This document shows, one piece after another, positions 17,583 to 28,608 of a stretch of DNA of 64,000 bases (within the stretch, counting starts at the first letter, position 1; each line of letters starts with the position of its first letter). The DNA is taken from NCBI RefSeq assembly GCF_014646815.1, contig NZ_BMNZ01000011.1:1-64000 (forward strand), given 5' to 3'. Origin of the DNA: Terrabacter tumescens. Lineage in GTDB: Bacteria > Actinomycetota > Actinomycetes > Actinomycetales > Dermatophilaceae. The position numbers were made by a program, and so were the translations under genes. The notes under the pieces were generated by a model, which saw only the letters and a program-made list of their open reading frames with translations, was not told where the DNA came from and ran no database searches.

Positions 17583-18671
17583 ATGACAGGCATACCGGGC
17601 TTCTGGGCCGTGATCCCCGCCGGAGGCTCCGGCACCCGGCTCTGGCCCATCTCCCGGCGCCACTCCCCCAAGTTCCTCCACGACCTCACCGGCTCCGGGC
17701 AGTCGCTGCTGCGGGCCACGTGGGACCGGCTCGAGCCCCTCGTCGGTGAGCGGATCCTCGTCGTGACCGGGGTCGCCCACGAGGACGCGGTCCGCCGCCA
17801 GCTGCCGATGCTCGGCTACGACGCCGTCCTCGGCGAGCCCTCGCCCCGCGACTCCATGCCCGCCATCGGCCTCGCCGCCGCCATCCTCGAGCGCCGTGAC
17901 CCAGAGGCCGTCCTCGGCTCCTTCGCCGCCGACCACGTCATCACCGAGCCGGACAACTTCCGGCGGGCCGTCACCGAGGCCGTGGCCCTCGCCCGTCGTG
18001 GCGAGCTGGTGACGATCGGCATCGACCCGACCGAGCCGGCCACCGGCTTCGGCTACATCAGGCTCGGCGAGCCGCTCGACGTCGAGGACGCACCGAGCGC
18101 CCACCGCGTCGACGATTTCGTCGAGAAGCCCGACCTCGAGACGGCGACCCGCTACGTCGACAGCGGCGAATACCGTTGGAACGCAGGGATGTTCGTCGTC
18201 GGCGCGACGACCCTGCTCGAGCTGCTCGCGGAGAACCACGCCGACATGGTCGACAGCCTGCGCACCATCGCCGGCGACCCACGCCGGATGACCGACCTCT
18301 GGCCCTCGCTGCAGAAGATCGCCATCGACCACGCCGTCGCCGAGCCCGCTGCCGCCGCGGGTCGCGTCGCGGTCGTCCCTGCCGCCCTCGGGTGGGACGA
18401 CGTCGGCGACTTCGCCTCTCTCACAAGGCTCGTCGCCGCGTCGAGCTCGATCCCCGGCATCACCGCGATCGGCCCTGCGGACGACATCATCAGCATCGAC
18501 TCGACCGCCACCGTGGCGACCGGCGGCCGTCTCGTCGCCCTCATCGGGGTCGAGGACCTCGTCGTCATCGACACGCAGGACGCGCTGCTCATCACCCGAC
18601 CGGACCGCGCGCAGGAGGTCAAGCAGGTCGTCGAGACCCTGACCGCCCAGGGCCGCACCGAGCTGACCTGA
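17583..18671 (+). CDS. manC: Mannose-1-phosphate guanylyltransferase
   Basis: Makes GDP-mannose from mannose-1-phosphate and GTP, the donor for mannosylated lipids and glycans. The 362 residues include the nucleotidyltransferase loop [14 protein letters not shown] (13-26), the metal region FAADHVI and the FVEKPD and WNAGMF blocks typical of the family. It has the single-domain length and lacks the C-terminal isomerase domain of bifunctional ManC/AlgA enzymes. It is followed 14 bp later by a membrane glycosyltransferase-like gene, and a PimB/MgtA-like GDP-mannose user lies 3 kb on. Confidence 0.9.
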   Translation: MTGIPGFWAVIPAGGSGTRLWPISRRHSPKFLHDLTGSGQSLLRATWDRLEPLVGERILVVTGVAHEDAVRRQLPMLGYDAVLGEPSPRDSMPAIGLAAAILERRDPEAVLGSFAADHVITEPDNFRRAVTEAVALARRGELVTIGIDPTEPATGFGYIRLGEPLDVEDAPSAHRVDDFVEKPDLETATRYVDSGEYRWNAGMFVVGATTLLELLAENHADMVDSLRTIAGDPRRMTDLWPSLQKIAIDHAVAEPAAAAGRVAVVPAALGWDDVGDFASLTRLVAASSSIPGITAIGPADDIISIDSTATVATGGRLVALIGVEDLVVIDTQDALLITRPDRAQEVKQVVETLTAQGRTELT

Positions 18672-18685
18672 GACCGGGAGCGCTC

Positions 18686-20287
18686 ATGACGGACCGCGTG
18701 GACCTGGCCGACCCTGCTGCGGTGCCGCCGCGCCGGCCGTGGTCGCCGACGACCCCGGCCGGCGCTCCCCGCGCTCCGGCCCCTTCCGCCAGCCCCGGTG
18801 CGGCTGTCGCCGTCGTGCTGGCGGTGGCCGCAGCCTGGGCCATGGCTCTGCCGCGACTCGTACCGAGCACGTTCGGCGACCACGGGACGTACGCGTCGGT
18901 CGCCGAGCGCCTGCTCGCCGGTGACCGCCTCTACGTCGACGTCTGGGACAACAAGGACCCGCTCTTCTACTACGCCCTCGCCGTCGGCCGGCTCGCCTCA
19001 CCCCTCGCCGACGTCGCGCTCGAGGTCCTGTGGGTCCTGGGAGCGGGCCTCGCCGTGACCGTCCTCGCGCGCGCCGCCGGCGCGGCTCCGAAGATCGCGG
19101 TCGTCGCCGGTCTCGGTGCCATGCCGTTGCTCCTCACCGGACCCCCCTACGAGAGCGGGATGACCCACCTGCCCGGACTCGCCCTGCTGCTCGGGGCCGT
19201 CGCGTGCGCCGTGCGTTCGCGCTGGGTCCTCGCCGGGGCTCTCGTCGGGCTGCTCCTGCTCACCAAGCTGATCCTGGCGCCGGTGGTCGCCGGGCCCCTT
19301 CTCGTGGTCGCGCTCCACCGGCGTTCCTCCGGCGGCCTCACGGGCCTGGCGCGGGCGGTCCTCGGAGCGGTGGTCGTCCTCGCCGCAGGGGTCGGTGCGA
19401 TGTGGTGGCGCGGTGAGCTGACCGGCTGGGTCGACAACTTCCGCCTCAACGCCGACTACGCGGACGGAGAGCTCGCCGCGTCGCAGTACGGCTCGGTCGT
19501 CGGACACCTGCTCCGGGTCTTCCCCGAGGACGCTCGCGGTGCCGGCGTCGTGACGATCGCAAGCATCGTGCTCGTCCTCGTGCTGGTGCCGCGCGCCTGG
19601 ACAGGTCGCCGCGCGCAACCCGCGGATCCCGAGCCGACAACCAGCCGAGAGCACCCCGCGCGCACCATCACGCCGGCCGTGCTGTGGGACCTCGTCATCG
19701 CCACCCTGGCGCTCGGGCTCGTCGTCATCGCCGTGACCGGGACGTGGCCGCACCACGCCCAGACGCTCTCGGCCCCGGGCGGCCTGGCGCTCGCCCTCGT
19801 CGCGACGCGGGCCGTGCCCCTCTTCAGCGTGCGCCGGGCGGCGTTGCTGCTCCTCGTCGGTGGCTATCTCATGGCCGGCGCGCTCCACCCCTACTTCGTG
19901 CTCACCGCTGCCCGCGACGTCCCGTCGAGCCTGCGCCTGCTCGGGAGCGACTCCCCCGACAGCGCCGTCCTCGGCTCACTCCCCGGCGTGAAGACGTACG
20001 CCCGGGCGGGCTCGAACGACGCGAGCGCCCACGCCGTGGGGATGGGCGACCTCGAGCTCGTGTGCCCGCGGTTCCACCAGTACCCGTTCGACTCCGCCGC
20101 GGCGCTGGACGCGACGGCTGCGTGCCTGCCCCGGGCGCAGGCGGTCATCGTCGACGACACCCCGCGTCCCGAGGACGGGCAGCCGGCGTGGAACTCGTTC
20201 GTCGCGCGGGTCCGCGCCCTCGTGGCCACCGGCTACGACTGCGTCCGGACGTCCGTCTCGCAGGTGTGCGTCCGCCGCGCCTCCTGA
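18686..20287 (+). CDS. GT-C-type membrane glycosyltransferase-like protein
   Basis: A 533-residue membrane protein with a 45-residue Pro/Ala-rich cytoplasmic tail and about ten hydrophobic helices. The first extracytoplasmic loop DHGTYASVAERLLAGDRLYVD, followed by WDNKDPLFYY, resembles the acidic loop of polyprenol-sugar-dependent GT39/GT83 enzymes, with Asp residues placed for catalysis. The C-terminal 130 residues form an outside domain with several Cys. ATG 18686 follows GGGAG at five bases. Acceptor and donor are unknown; mannose is suggested only by the adjacent manC. Confidence 0.65.
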   Translation: MTDRVDLADPAAVPPRRPWSPTTPAGAPRAPAPSASPGAAVAVVLAVAAAWAMALPRLVPSTFGDHGTYASVAERLLAGDRLYVDVWDNKDPLFYYALAVGRLASPLADVALEVLWVLGAGLAVTVLARAAGAAPKIAVVAGLGAMPLLLTGPPYESGMTHLPGLALLLGAVACAVRSRWVLAGALVGLLLLTKLILAPVVAGPLLVVALHRRSSGGLTGLARAVLGAVVVLAAGVGAMWWRGELTGWVDNFRLNADYADGELAASQYGSVVGHLLRVFPEDARGAGVVTIASIVLVLVLVPRAWTGRRAQPADPEPTTSREHPARTITPAVLWDLVIATLALGLVVIAVTGTWPHHAQTLSAPGGLALALVATRAVPLFSVRRAALLLLVGGYLMAGALHPYFVLTAARDVPSSLRLLGSDSPDSAVLGSLPGVKTYARAGSNDASAHAVGMGDLELVCPRFHQYPFDSAAALDATAACLPRAQAVIVDDTPRPEDGQPAWNSFVARVRALVATGYDCVRTSVSQVCVRRAS

Positions 20288-20289
20288 CC

Positions 20290-20324
20290 GGGCGCGTCCA
20301 GCGCTCGACGTGCTGGCCGCGCCC
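20290..20324 (+). terminator. Terminator hairpin after the manC operon
   Basis: A 13-base stem with one mismatch (20290-20302 with 20312-20324) and a 9-base loop, three bases past the stop. It lies between convergent genes and could serve both. Confidence 0.55.
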
Positions 20325-20363
20325 CTGCCCCCCCCGACCGAGGGCGTGTGCCGTCCGCCGGGC

Positions 20364-21332
20364 TCAGGCGCTCGGCGCCGGCTCCCCGGTCACCTCACGC
20401 ACGTAGTCCCAGAACTGGGCCACCTGCTGGGGCGTCTCGACCCCGACGGGCGCGTAGTGCGTGGACCGCCGGCGCCGGTCGTGCCAGAAGCCGCCGGTCC
20501 CGATGGGGTCGGCCGTGGCTGCGAGCCACACCGCGGTGTCGGCGCCCGAGTCGGCGTCGCGCAGCAGCGGCCCGGTGACCGCGGCGAAGCGCGGCAGCGA
20601 GTCGGTGACGCCGGGGGTGTCGGCCCAGCCGGGGTGCATCGAGTGGACCCGGATGCCGTCGGCGGCGAGGTCGCGGGCCCACAGCTCGGTGAGGACGAGC
20701 TGCATGCGCTTCGTCCGTGCGTAGGCCGTCACGCCGGAGTAGTCGCCCGAGGCGTACTCCGGGTCGTCGACGTCGAGGCGCTGGCCGTAGGCACCTCCGG
20801 ACGTCACGAGGACGACGCGCCCGCCGTGGAGCGCCTCGCGCAGGCCGTAGGTCAGCACGTGCGGACCGAGGACGTGCGTGGCGAGGGTCAGCTCGTGCCC
20901 CTCAGGCGTCACGGTGCGCGAGGGCGGCATGACGCCGGCGTTGTGCACGACGGCGTGCAGGCGTGGCACCTGCGCAGCGAACTGCCGGGCGAAGTCCGCC
21001 GTGGCCGCCAGGTCACTGACGTCGGCGACGTGGACCGTCACCTCGGCGAGGGGCTGCTCGTCGACGAGCCGCGCGCGGGCGTCGTCGAGGCGGCCGGGGT
21101 CGCGGCCGGTGATGTGGACGGCTGCGCCGAGGCGCACGAGGCCTCGGGCCGTGGCGAGGCCGAGCCCGCCGCTCGCGCCGGTGACGAGGACGTGACGCCC
21201 GACCAGGGCGCCGGGCACCGGGTCGTGCGGCCACCACGCGCGACGCACCGCCGGGCCGATCTTCGTGTAGCCCAGGACCAACGACTTGTCCATGACCCAG
21301 TCGAGGGCAGCGGCAGCTTCGTGGAGCACCAT
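20364..21332 (-). CDS. Short-chain dehydrogenase/reductase
   Basis: NAD(P)-dependent oxidoreductase of 322 residues. The Rossmann loop TGASGGLG (51-58), the NAG block HNAGVMPPS, a catalytic Ser (VTSGGAYG) and the YxxxK pair in YARTK are all present. A 45-residue N-terminal extension precedes the Rossmann fold, as in DHRS12-like proteins. An Arg follows the glycine motif region (TGRDPGR), which favours NADP. The substrate is unknown. ATG 21332 follows a leaderless-type promoter. Confidence 0.85.
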   Translation of the reverse strand: MVLHEAAAALDWVMDKSLVLGYTKIGPAVRRAWWPHDPVPGALVGRHVLVTGASGGLGLATARGLVRLGAAVHITGRDPGRLDDARARLVDEQPLAEVTVHVADVSDLAATADFARQFAAQVPRLHAVVHNAGVMPPSRTVTPEGHELTLATHVLGPHVLTYGLREALHGGRVVLVTSGGAYGQRLDVDDPEYASGDYSGVTAYARTKRMQLVLTELWARDLAADGIRVHSMHPGWADTPGVTDSLPRFAAVTGPLLRDADSGADTAVWLAATADPIGTGGFWHDRRRRSTHYAPVGVETPQQVAQFWDYVREVTGEPAPSA

Positions 21333-21344
21333 GTGCCCACCCTA
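21333..21344 (-). promoter_or_regulatory. -10 box of SDR gene, leaderless type
   Basis: Minus-strand TAGGGT (21339-21344) six bases before ATG 21332. Confidence 0.45.
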
Positions 21345-21457
21345 GGCGGGCTCAGGTGGCCGGCCCAGGTGCGGGGCACGAGGACGTCACCGACGCGGCA
21401 CCCCACACACCCCGGGACGTCGCCCGCCCCGGCGTCCGTCCCGGGACCGTGGGTGCC

Positions 21458-22636
21458 GTGCGCGTCGCCATCGTCACCGAGTCCTTCCTCCCGGCCGTCA
21501 ACGGCGTGACCACGAGCGTCTGCCGCACCGTCGAGGAGCTGCACCGGCGCGGCGACGAGGTGGTCGTCATCGCGCCGCGCACGAGGGCGGACGGACCGGC
21601 GAGCTTCGACGGCGCCCGCGTGCACCGCGTGACGTCGGTGCCGGTGCGCCAGTTCGACGTCGGCCTGCCGACCCCGGAGCTCGAGCGGGTGCTCGGCGAC
21701 TTCGCCCCCGACGTCGTGCACGTCGCGAGCCCCTTCGTCCTCGGCGCGCGAGGTCTCAGCGCGGCCCGCCGGCTCGACCTGCCGACCGTCGCGGTGTTCC
21801 AGACCGACATGGCCGCGTACGTCAGGCAGCACACGCCCGGACCGGCCGGTGCGGCCGCTGCGGCGGCGACGTGGCGCTGGCTGCGACGGCTGCACTCGTG
21901 GGCCGACCTGACGCTCGCGCCGTCGTCGAGCGCGCTGGCGGACCTCCGGGACCAGGGCGTGCCGGGCATCGCGTCGTGGGGTCGCGGCGTCGACGCGAGC
22001 CTCTTCAACCCCTCGTGGCGGCTCGACGCGCTGACCCGCGCACTGCGCCACGAGCTGGCTCCCGGAGGCGAGCTGCTCCTCGGGTTCGTCGGCCGGCTCG
22101 CGCCCGAGAAGGAGGTCGAACGCCTCGCCGAGCTCGCCGACCTCCCCGGCACGCGGATCGTCGTCGTGGGCGACGGACCGTCGCGCGCGCCGGTCGGCGC
22201 CGCCCTCGCCGAGGCGGTGGCGAGCTCGGCCACCCGGCCCAACCGGCCGCCGGCCTTCCTCGGGCCCCGGCACGGCGACGACCTCGCCCGGGCCTACGCC
22301 TGCCTCGACGTCTTCGTGCACACCGGCACCGCCGAGACGTTCGGCCAGACCCTCCAGGAGGCCGGCGCCACAGGGCTGCCCGTCGTCGCCCCGCGCCGGG
22401 GTGGGCCGGTCGACCTCGTCACCGACGGTGACAACGGCTACCTCTTCGACCCCGACCGCGCCGGCGACCTACGAGCGCAGGTATGCCGGGTGCTCGCCTC
22501 CCCGGGGCACCGCGCCGCCCTCGGTCGGCGCGGTCGACTGCGCGTCCGCGAGCGCTCGTGGTCGCGGGTCGTCGAGGACCTCGTCGCGCACTACGGCCGT
22601 GTCATCCGCGACCGGGGCGCCGACCGCGCCGCCTGA
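21458..22636 (+). CDS. GT4 glycosyltransferase, PimB'/MgtA-like
   Basis: A GT-B enzyme of 392 residues closest in pattern to the actinobacterial alpha-mannosyltransferases that act on phosphatidylinositol mannosides or glucuronosyl-diacylglycerol. It opens with RVAIVTESFLPAVNGVT, has the donor-site VGRLAPEKEVERL and the E-x7-E motif ETFGQTLQE. These enzymes work at the inner face of the membrane with GDP-mannose, which the nearby manC would supply. The start is uncertain: GTG 21458 gives the normal family N-terminus, with in-frame GTGs at 21449 and 21356 as alternatives and no clear ribosome-binding site. Confidence 0.85.
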   Translation: MRVAIVTESFLPAVNGVTTSVCRTVEELHRRGDEVVVIAPRTRADGPASFDGARVHRVTSVPVRQFDVGLPTPELERVLGDFAPDVVHVASPFVLGARGLSAARRLDLPTVAVFQTDMAAYVRQHTPGPAGAAAAAATWRWLRRLHSWADLTLAPSSSALADLRDQGVPGIASWGRGVDASLFNPSWRLDALTRALRHELAPGGELLLGFVGRLAPEKEVERLAELADLPGTRIVVVGDGPSRAPVGAALAEAVASSATRPNRPPAFLGPRHGDDLARAYACLDVFVHTGTAETFGQTLQEAGATGLPVVAPRRGGPVDLVTDGDNGYLFDPDRAGDLRAQVCRVLASPGHRAALGRRGRLRVRERSWSRVVEDLVAHYGRVIRDRGADRAA

Positions 22637-22709
22637 GTCGGCGCTGCACGCCGGTCACGCCGGGCACCCGCCCGAGGACACGGCATACGCCCCGGTTGTC
22701 GAGGGTTCT

Positions 22710-22725
22710 TGTTGAGATTGTCACA
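22710..22725 (+). promoter_or_regulatory. Possible CRP/GlxR-type site upstream of sdh
   Basis: The 16 bases from 22710 have a perfect right half TCACA and a partial left half TGTTG with the TGTGA-N6-TCACA spacing of CRP-family sites. It lies about 50 bp before the sdh promoter. In Corynebacterium sdh is a GlxR target, which makes this plausible but unproven. Confidence 0.3.
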
Positions 22726-22774
22726 ACAGCCCGTTTACCAGTGGGTAGGAATTCGAGTGCGGAAACCGCGGGGA

Positions 22775-22786
22775 TAGGGTGCGGAC
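22775..22786 (+). promoter_or_regulatory. -10 box of sdh operon, leaderless type
   Basis: TAGGGT (22775-22780) six bases before GTG 22787; TTCGAG (22752-22757), 17 bp upstream, could be the -35. No ribosome-binding site precedes the GTG. Confidence 0.5.
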
Positions 22787-23509
22787 GTGGCCACCAACAC
22801 TCTCCCAGCGACGGGAACTCCCCGACCGGCGTCGGCACGCCGCACCACCGTGTTCATGAAGCTGCTCATGGCCCTCTCGGGCGCGCTCTTCGTGTTCTAC
22901 GTGCTGGTGCACATGTACGGCAACCTCAAGATCTTCGGCGGTGTCGAGGCGTTCGACGAGTACGCCCTGCACCTGCGCACGATCCTCATGCCGATCCTGC
23001 CCTTCGGCGGGTTCCTCTGGATCTTCCGCGCACTGCTCGTGGTCGCGCTCGCCGCGCACGCGTACTCCGCCTTCTACCTGTGGAGCCGCGCCCGGGGCGC
23101 CCGCACCACCCGCTACGTGGCCAAGCAGGCCGCGCAGGCGACCATCCGCAGCCGGATGATGCGCTGGGGCGGCGTGGCGCTGCTCCTCTTCCTCGTGTGG
23201 CACCTGCTGCAGTTCACGATCCTCAAGATCAACGTCGGCCCCGACGCCGCCGGTGACAGCGCCGGCAAGCTCGTCATCTCGAGCTTCCAGGTGTGGTGGG
23301 TCGTCCTCATCTACGTCCTCGCGCTCGCCGCGCTGGGCATGCACCTGTGGCACGGCGTGTGGAGCGCCTCGCAGACCCTCGGCTGGACCAACAGCGCCAA
23401 GTCGCGTCGCACCGCCAAGGCGACCGCGACCGTCATCGCGCTGGTGACCGCCGTGGGCTTCGCGCTCCCGCCGCTCGCCATCCTGTTCGGAATCGTCAAG
23501 GGGAACTGA
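22787..23509 (+). CDS. sdhC: Succinate dehydrogenase cytochrome b subunit
   Basis: Membrane anchor of a two-haem (type B, Bacillus/Wolinella-like) succinate:menaquinone oxidoreductase or fumarate reductase. The 240-residue protein has five hydrophobic helices. His residues suited to binding the haems sit in LVHMYGNLK, HAYSAFY, WHLLQF and MHLWHGVW. There is no separate SdhD gene, as expected for this type. It is the first gene of sdhCAB; sdhA begins 4 bp after the stop. The electron acceptor is probably menaquinone, the usual actinobacterial quinone (family knowledge). Confidence 0.92.
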   Translation: MATNTLPATGTPRPASARRTTVFMKLLMALSGALFVFYVLVHMYGNLKIFGGVEAFDEYALHLRTILMPILPFGGFLWIFRALLVVALAAHAYSAFYLWSRARGARTTRYVAKQAAQATIRSRMMRWGGVALLLFLVWHLLQFTILKINVGPDAAGDSAGKLVISSFQVWWVVLIYVLALAALGMHLWHGVWSASQTLGWTNSAKSRRTAKATATVIALVTAVGFALPPLAILFGIVKGN

Positions 23510-23512
23510 TCC

Positions 23513-25539
<2,027 letters not shown>

Positions 25540-25543
<4 letters not shown>

Positions 25544-26283
25544 ATCTGACCCTGAAGATCTGGCGCCAGGCCGGCCCCAAGGCCAAGGGCGAGATGGTGA
25601 CGTACCCGGTCACCGACATCTCCGAGGACATGAGCTTCCTCGAGATGCTCGACGTGCTCAACGAGCAGCTCAACGCCCGCGGCGAGGAGCCGATCGCCTT
25701 CGACTCCGACTGTCGCGAGGGCATCTGCGGCATGTGCGGCCTGATGATCTCCGGCAAGGCCCACGGCCCCGAGGTCACGACGACGTGCCAGCTGCACATG
25801 CGCAGCTTCTCCGACGGCGACGAGATCACCATCGAGCCGTGGCGCGCCGACGCGTTCCCCGTCATCAAGGACCTCGTCGTCGACCGGTCGAGCTTCGACC
25901 GGATCATCCAGGCCGGCGGCTTCATCAGCGCCAACACCGGCTCGGCGCCCGAGGCCCACTCGGTGCCCGTGCCCAAGCCCAAGGCCGACCGCTCCTTCAT
26001 GGCGGCCGCGTGCATCGGCTGTGGCGCGTGCGTCGCGGCGTGCCCCAACGCCTCCGGCATGCTCTTCATGGGCGCGAAGATCACCCACCTCGGCGAGCTC
26101 CCCCAGGGCCAGCCGGAGCGCGACGCCCGCGTCGTCAGCATGGTGAGCCAGCACGACCACGAGGGCTTCGGCGGCTGCACCAACGTCGGCGCCTGCTCCG
26201 CGGCCTGCCCCAAGGAGATCCCGCTCGACGTCATCAACCAGCTCAACAAGGACCTGCGCGGCGCGCTGATGCGCGGCGAGTGA
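25540..26283 (+). CDS. sdhB: Succinate dehydrogenase iron-sulfur subunit
   Basis: Electron-transfer subunit (247 residues) linking the flavoprotein to the membrane haems. The ferredoxin-type [2Fe-2S] ligands lie in [10 protein letters not shown] with a later Cys in TTTCQLH. Two further cysteine groups, [13 protein letters not shown] and [15 protein letters not shown], hold the [4Fe-4S] and [3Fe-4S] centres. The start is GTG 25540, coupled to the sdhA stop (GTGA). The open frame upstream of this codon is not coding. The operon ends in a strong terminator hairpin. Confidence 0.95.
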
Positions 26284-26315
26284 GGCGCGACGCGCCCTCC
26301 GCAGGACCACCGACG

Positions 26316-26341
26316 ACCCGCCCCGGACCACCGGGGCGGGT
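26316..26341 (+). terminator. Rho-independent terminator of sdhCAB
   Basis: An 11-bp GC stem (26316-26326 with 26331-26341) and 4-base loop, followed by TAGTCTTTC. It ends 15 bases before the next gene's ATG, and its last T overlaps the region of that gene's probable -10 box (TAGTCT, 26342-26347). Confidence 0.8.
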
Positions 26342-26356
26342 TAGTCTTTCCCGGCG

Positions 26357-27856
26357 ATGACGCCTCCTCCGACCTCCCGACGTCGCCCGTGGACGACTCC
26401 GGCCGCGGGCGCCGCTCTCGGTGCCGTCGCGCTGGGGCTCGTCCTGACGACGACGTATGCCGTGCCGGCCGCAGCAGGGGCACCGCTGCCTCGCGCCATG
26501 GTGGCGGCTCCTGCGGCTGCGTCGCCGTGCACGCCGTGGCAGACCCAGCAGGCCGTTCCTCCCGGGGTGACGCTGACACCGCGGGTCTTCCCCACCGACC
26601 AGCCCGCCGCCGCGACGGCGCCGCCCACCGTGGTGTCGACCTCGCCGTCGGCGCAGGTCTCTTCACCGGCAGGCACGAAGAAGCCGCCGAAGGTGCGCCT
26701 CGTGTGCCGCAACGCGCCGCCGACGCCGTTCGCGCATCCCGCGTGGGAGCCCGAGACCGTCGTGGGCGGCTCGCGCCTCGCCGAGACAGGTGTCCTCGTC
26801 GACCGGCCGGTGTCCGTGCCGGCGCCGCCCGAGGTCTACGACGTCTCCTACGTCGTCGCGGACCTCGACACCGGCGAGATCCTCGCCGCCAAGTCGCCGC
26901 ACGCCTGGCTGCGTCCGGCCAGCACCCTCAAGACCCTGACGGCCCTCACCCTGATGCCGCGGCTCGACCCTAGACAGGTCGTCGTGGCCGGGCAGGACGC
27001 CCAGGACGCGGCGGGCTCACGCGTCGGCATCCTCGCGGGCAACCGGTACCCCGTCTCGAGCCTCTTCGACGCCATGCTGATGTTCTCGGCCAACGACGCC
27101 GTCTACGCCCTCGCCGACGCCGCCGGCGGCTACGAGCAGACGGTCGCGCTGATGAACGACAAGGCCGCCGAGGTCGGCGCGCACGACACGCTCACCGTCG
27201 ACCCGAGCGGGCTCGACGAGGGCGCCCAGCGCTCGAGCGCCTACGACCTGGCGCTCATCGGCCGAGACGCGATGCGCCTGCCCGCCTTCCGGGCCACCAT
27301 CACCAAGCGTGACGCCGTCTTCCCCGGCGGCAAGGACAAGAACGGCAAGGTGTGGCCGGCCTTCCACGTCTACAACATCAACGAGCTGCTCCGGCACTAC
27401 CCCGGCGCCATCGGCATCAAGCCCGGTCGCACCGACCGCGCGCAGCACACCTTCATCGGGGCGGCCACGCGCGGCGGTCGCACGCTCGTCGTGAGCCAGA
27501 TGGGCAGCGTCACCGGGTCGTGGAAGCCGACCGCGGCCCTGCTCGACTGGGGGTTCGCCAACGCCGACCGGGTCACGCCCGTCGGGCGGCTCGTCGACCC
27601 CGGTGAGGCGTCCTCGCCCTCCCCCGCCCCGACCCTGCCGACGCTGCCCACGGACGGTGCGACGGGCACGGGGACCACCGGTCCGGGCACGGCCGGCGCG
27701 CGCGGCGCCACGGGCACCCCTGCCCCCGTGGCGACGGCCGAGACGACGTCCGCCGACCGGACGAGCTCGCTCGTCGTGCTGGCCGGAGCCGGCGTCGTGA
27801 TTACGACGGCGGTCGGTGTGCTGGCCCTGGTGCTGCGCCGCCGGTCGCGGGCGTAG
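26357..27856 (+). CDS. D-alanyl-D-alanine carboxypeptidase (S11)
   Basis: Trims the terminal D-Ala of peptidoglycan stem peptides outside the cytoplasmic membrane. The 499 residues comprise an N-terminal signal or anchor (about 14-40), a Pro/Ala/Thr-rich linker, the penicillin-binding domain (about 160-400), a Thr/Gly/Pro-rich stalk and a C-terminal membrane helix followed by RRRSRA. Catalytic motifs are Ser189-x-x-Lys192 (STLK) and Ser244-Ala-Asn246 (SAN). The third motif, normally KTG, reads Lys355-Pro-Gly (KPG), an unusual change at a substrate-contact position. ATG 26357 lies nine bases after TAGTCT with no ribosome-binding site. Confidence 0.88.
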   Translation: MTPPPTSRRRPWTTPAAGAALGAVALGLVLTTTYAVPAAAGAPLPRAMVAAPAAASPCTPWQTQQAVPPGVTLTPRVFPTDQPAAATAPPTVVSTSPSAQVSSPAGTKKPPKVRLVCRNAPPTPFAHPAWEPETVVGGSRLAETGVLVDRPVSVPAPPEVYDVSYVVADLDTGEILAAKSPHAWLRPASTLKTLTALTLMPRLDPRQVVVAGQDAQDAAGSRVGILAGNRYPVSSLFDAMLMFSANDAVYALADAAGGYEQTVALMNDKAAEVGAHDTLTVDPSGLDEGAQRSSAYDLALIGRDAMRLPAFRATITKRDAVFPGGKDKNGKVWPAFHVYNINELLRHYPGAIGIKPGRTDRAQHTFIGAATRGGRTLVVSQMGSVTGSWKPTAALLDWGFANADRVTPVGRLVDPGEASSPSPAPTLPTLPTDGATGTGTTGPGTAGARGATGTPAPVATAETTSADRTSSLVVLAGAGVVITTAVGVLALVLRRRSRA

Positions 27857-27892
27857 CCGACCACCGGACCGGTCGCACACCGACGTCGTGCG

Positions 27893-28564
27893 TCAGCGGC
27901 GCGGGCGGGCCACGACCACGAAGTGCACGAAGCGCATGTTGCCGAACGGGATCGGCACCACCCGTGCGGCTGCGCGAAGGAGCGGGTTCCCGCTCGCCGC
28001 CCAGCGTCGACCCATGGTGTTGGCGCCCGTGCACGAGAGCACCTCGTAGCCACAGCTCTCGAACATCTCGACCATGGTCGCCTTGGTGAAGAACCGCACG
28101 TGGGTCCGGTCCAGGGTCCCCTGGTCGACGTAGTCCCACCTGCCCCGGAGCAGCTTCAGCACCACGGGTGCGTACTGGATGCTGGGGATCGCGGCGATCA
28201 CCTGGCCGCCCGCTGAGAGGAAGCGCGGGACCTCACGCAGCACCGACCACGGGTCGACGATGTGCTCGAGCACGTCGTTGAAGAAGATCGCGTCGAACGA
28301 CCCGGTCCGTCCGTCGAGCGCCTCCGGGAAGTAGCCCGCGACGACCTCGTCGAACCCGTGCCCCTCGCGCGCCGCCGCCGCCTGGCTCGGGACTGCCTCG
28401 AGGCCGACCACTGTGGCCCCTTCGCCGAGCACACGACGCAGCGTCGGGCCGAAGCCACCGGAGCCGCAGCCGACGTCGAGGACCCGGGTCGCCCCGGCCG
28501 GGATGAACGGTGAGACGTCGAGTCGTGCGTTGTCGACGTAGACGTCCTGCTGCTGAGGCTGCAC
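27893..28564 (-). CDS. SAM-dependent methyltransferase
   Basis: Class I methyltransferase of 223 residues. Motif I VLDVGCGSGGFG starts near residue 28 and the acidic motif II follows in VVGLEA. The block FNDVLEHIVDPW is typical of the Methyltransf_11/23 group often found with glycosyltransferases. A sugar or glycolipid substrate is possible but not shown. GTG 28564 follows GGGAGGG at about seven bases. It is the third gene of a leftward run with the BrkB-like and 2H phosphoesterase genes. Confidence 0.82.
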   Translation of the reverse strand: MQPQQQDVYVDNARLDVSPFIPAGATRVLDVGCGSGGFGPTLRRVLGEGATVVGLEAVPSQAAAAREGHGFDEVVAGYFPEALDGRTGSFDAIFFNDVLEHIVDPWSVLREVPRFLSAGGQVIAAIPSIQYAPVVLKLLRGRWDYVDQGTLDRTHVRFFTKATMVEMFESCGYEVLSCTGANTMGRRWAASGNPLLRAAARVVPIPFGNMRFVHFVVVARPRR

Positions 28565-28608
28565 GGCGATGCCCTCCCGAGGTGCCGACGGGCCCTGCGG
28601 GACGGACC

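Noticed and set aside
22637-22786. tRNA gene in the gap before sdhC
   Set aside because: No cloverleaf or T-loop consensus (GGTTCGAATCC-like) is present; the gap is promoter DNA with one GGCATAC word.
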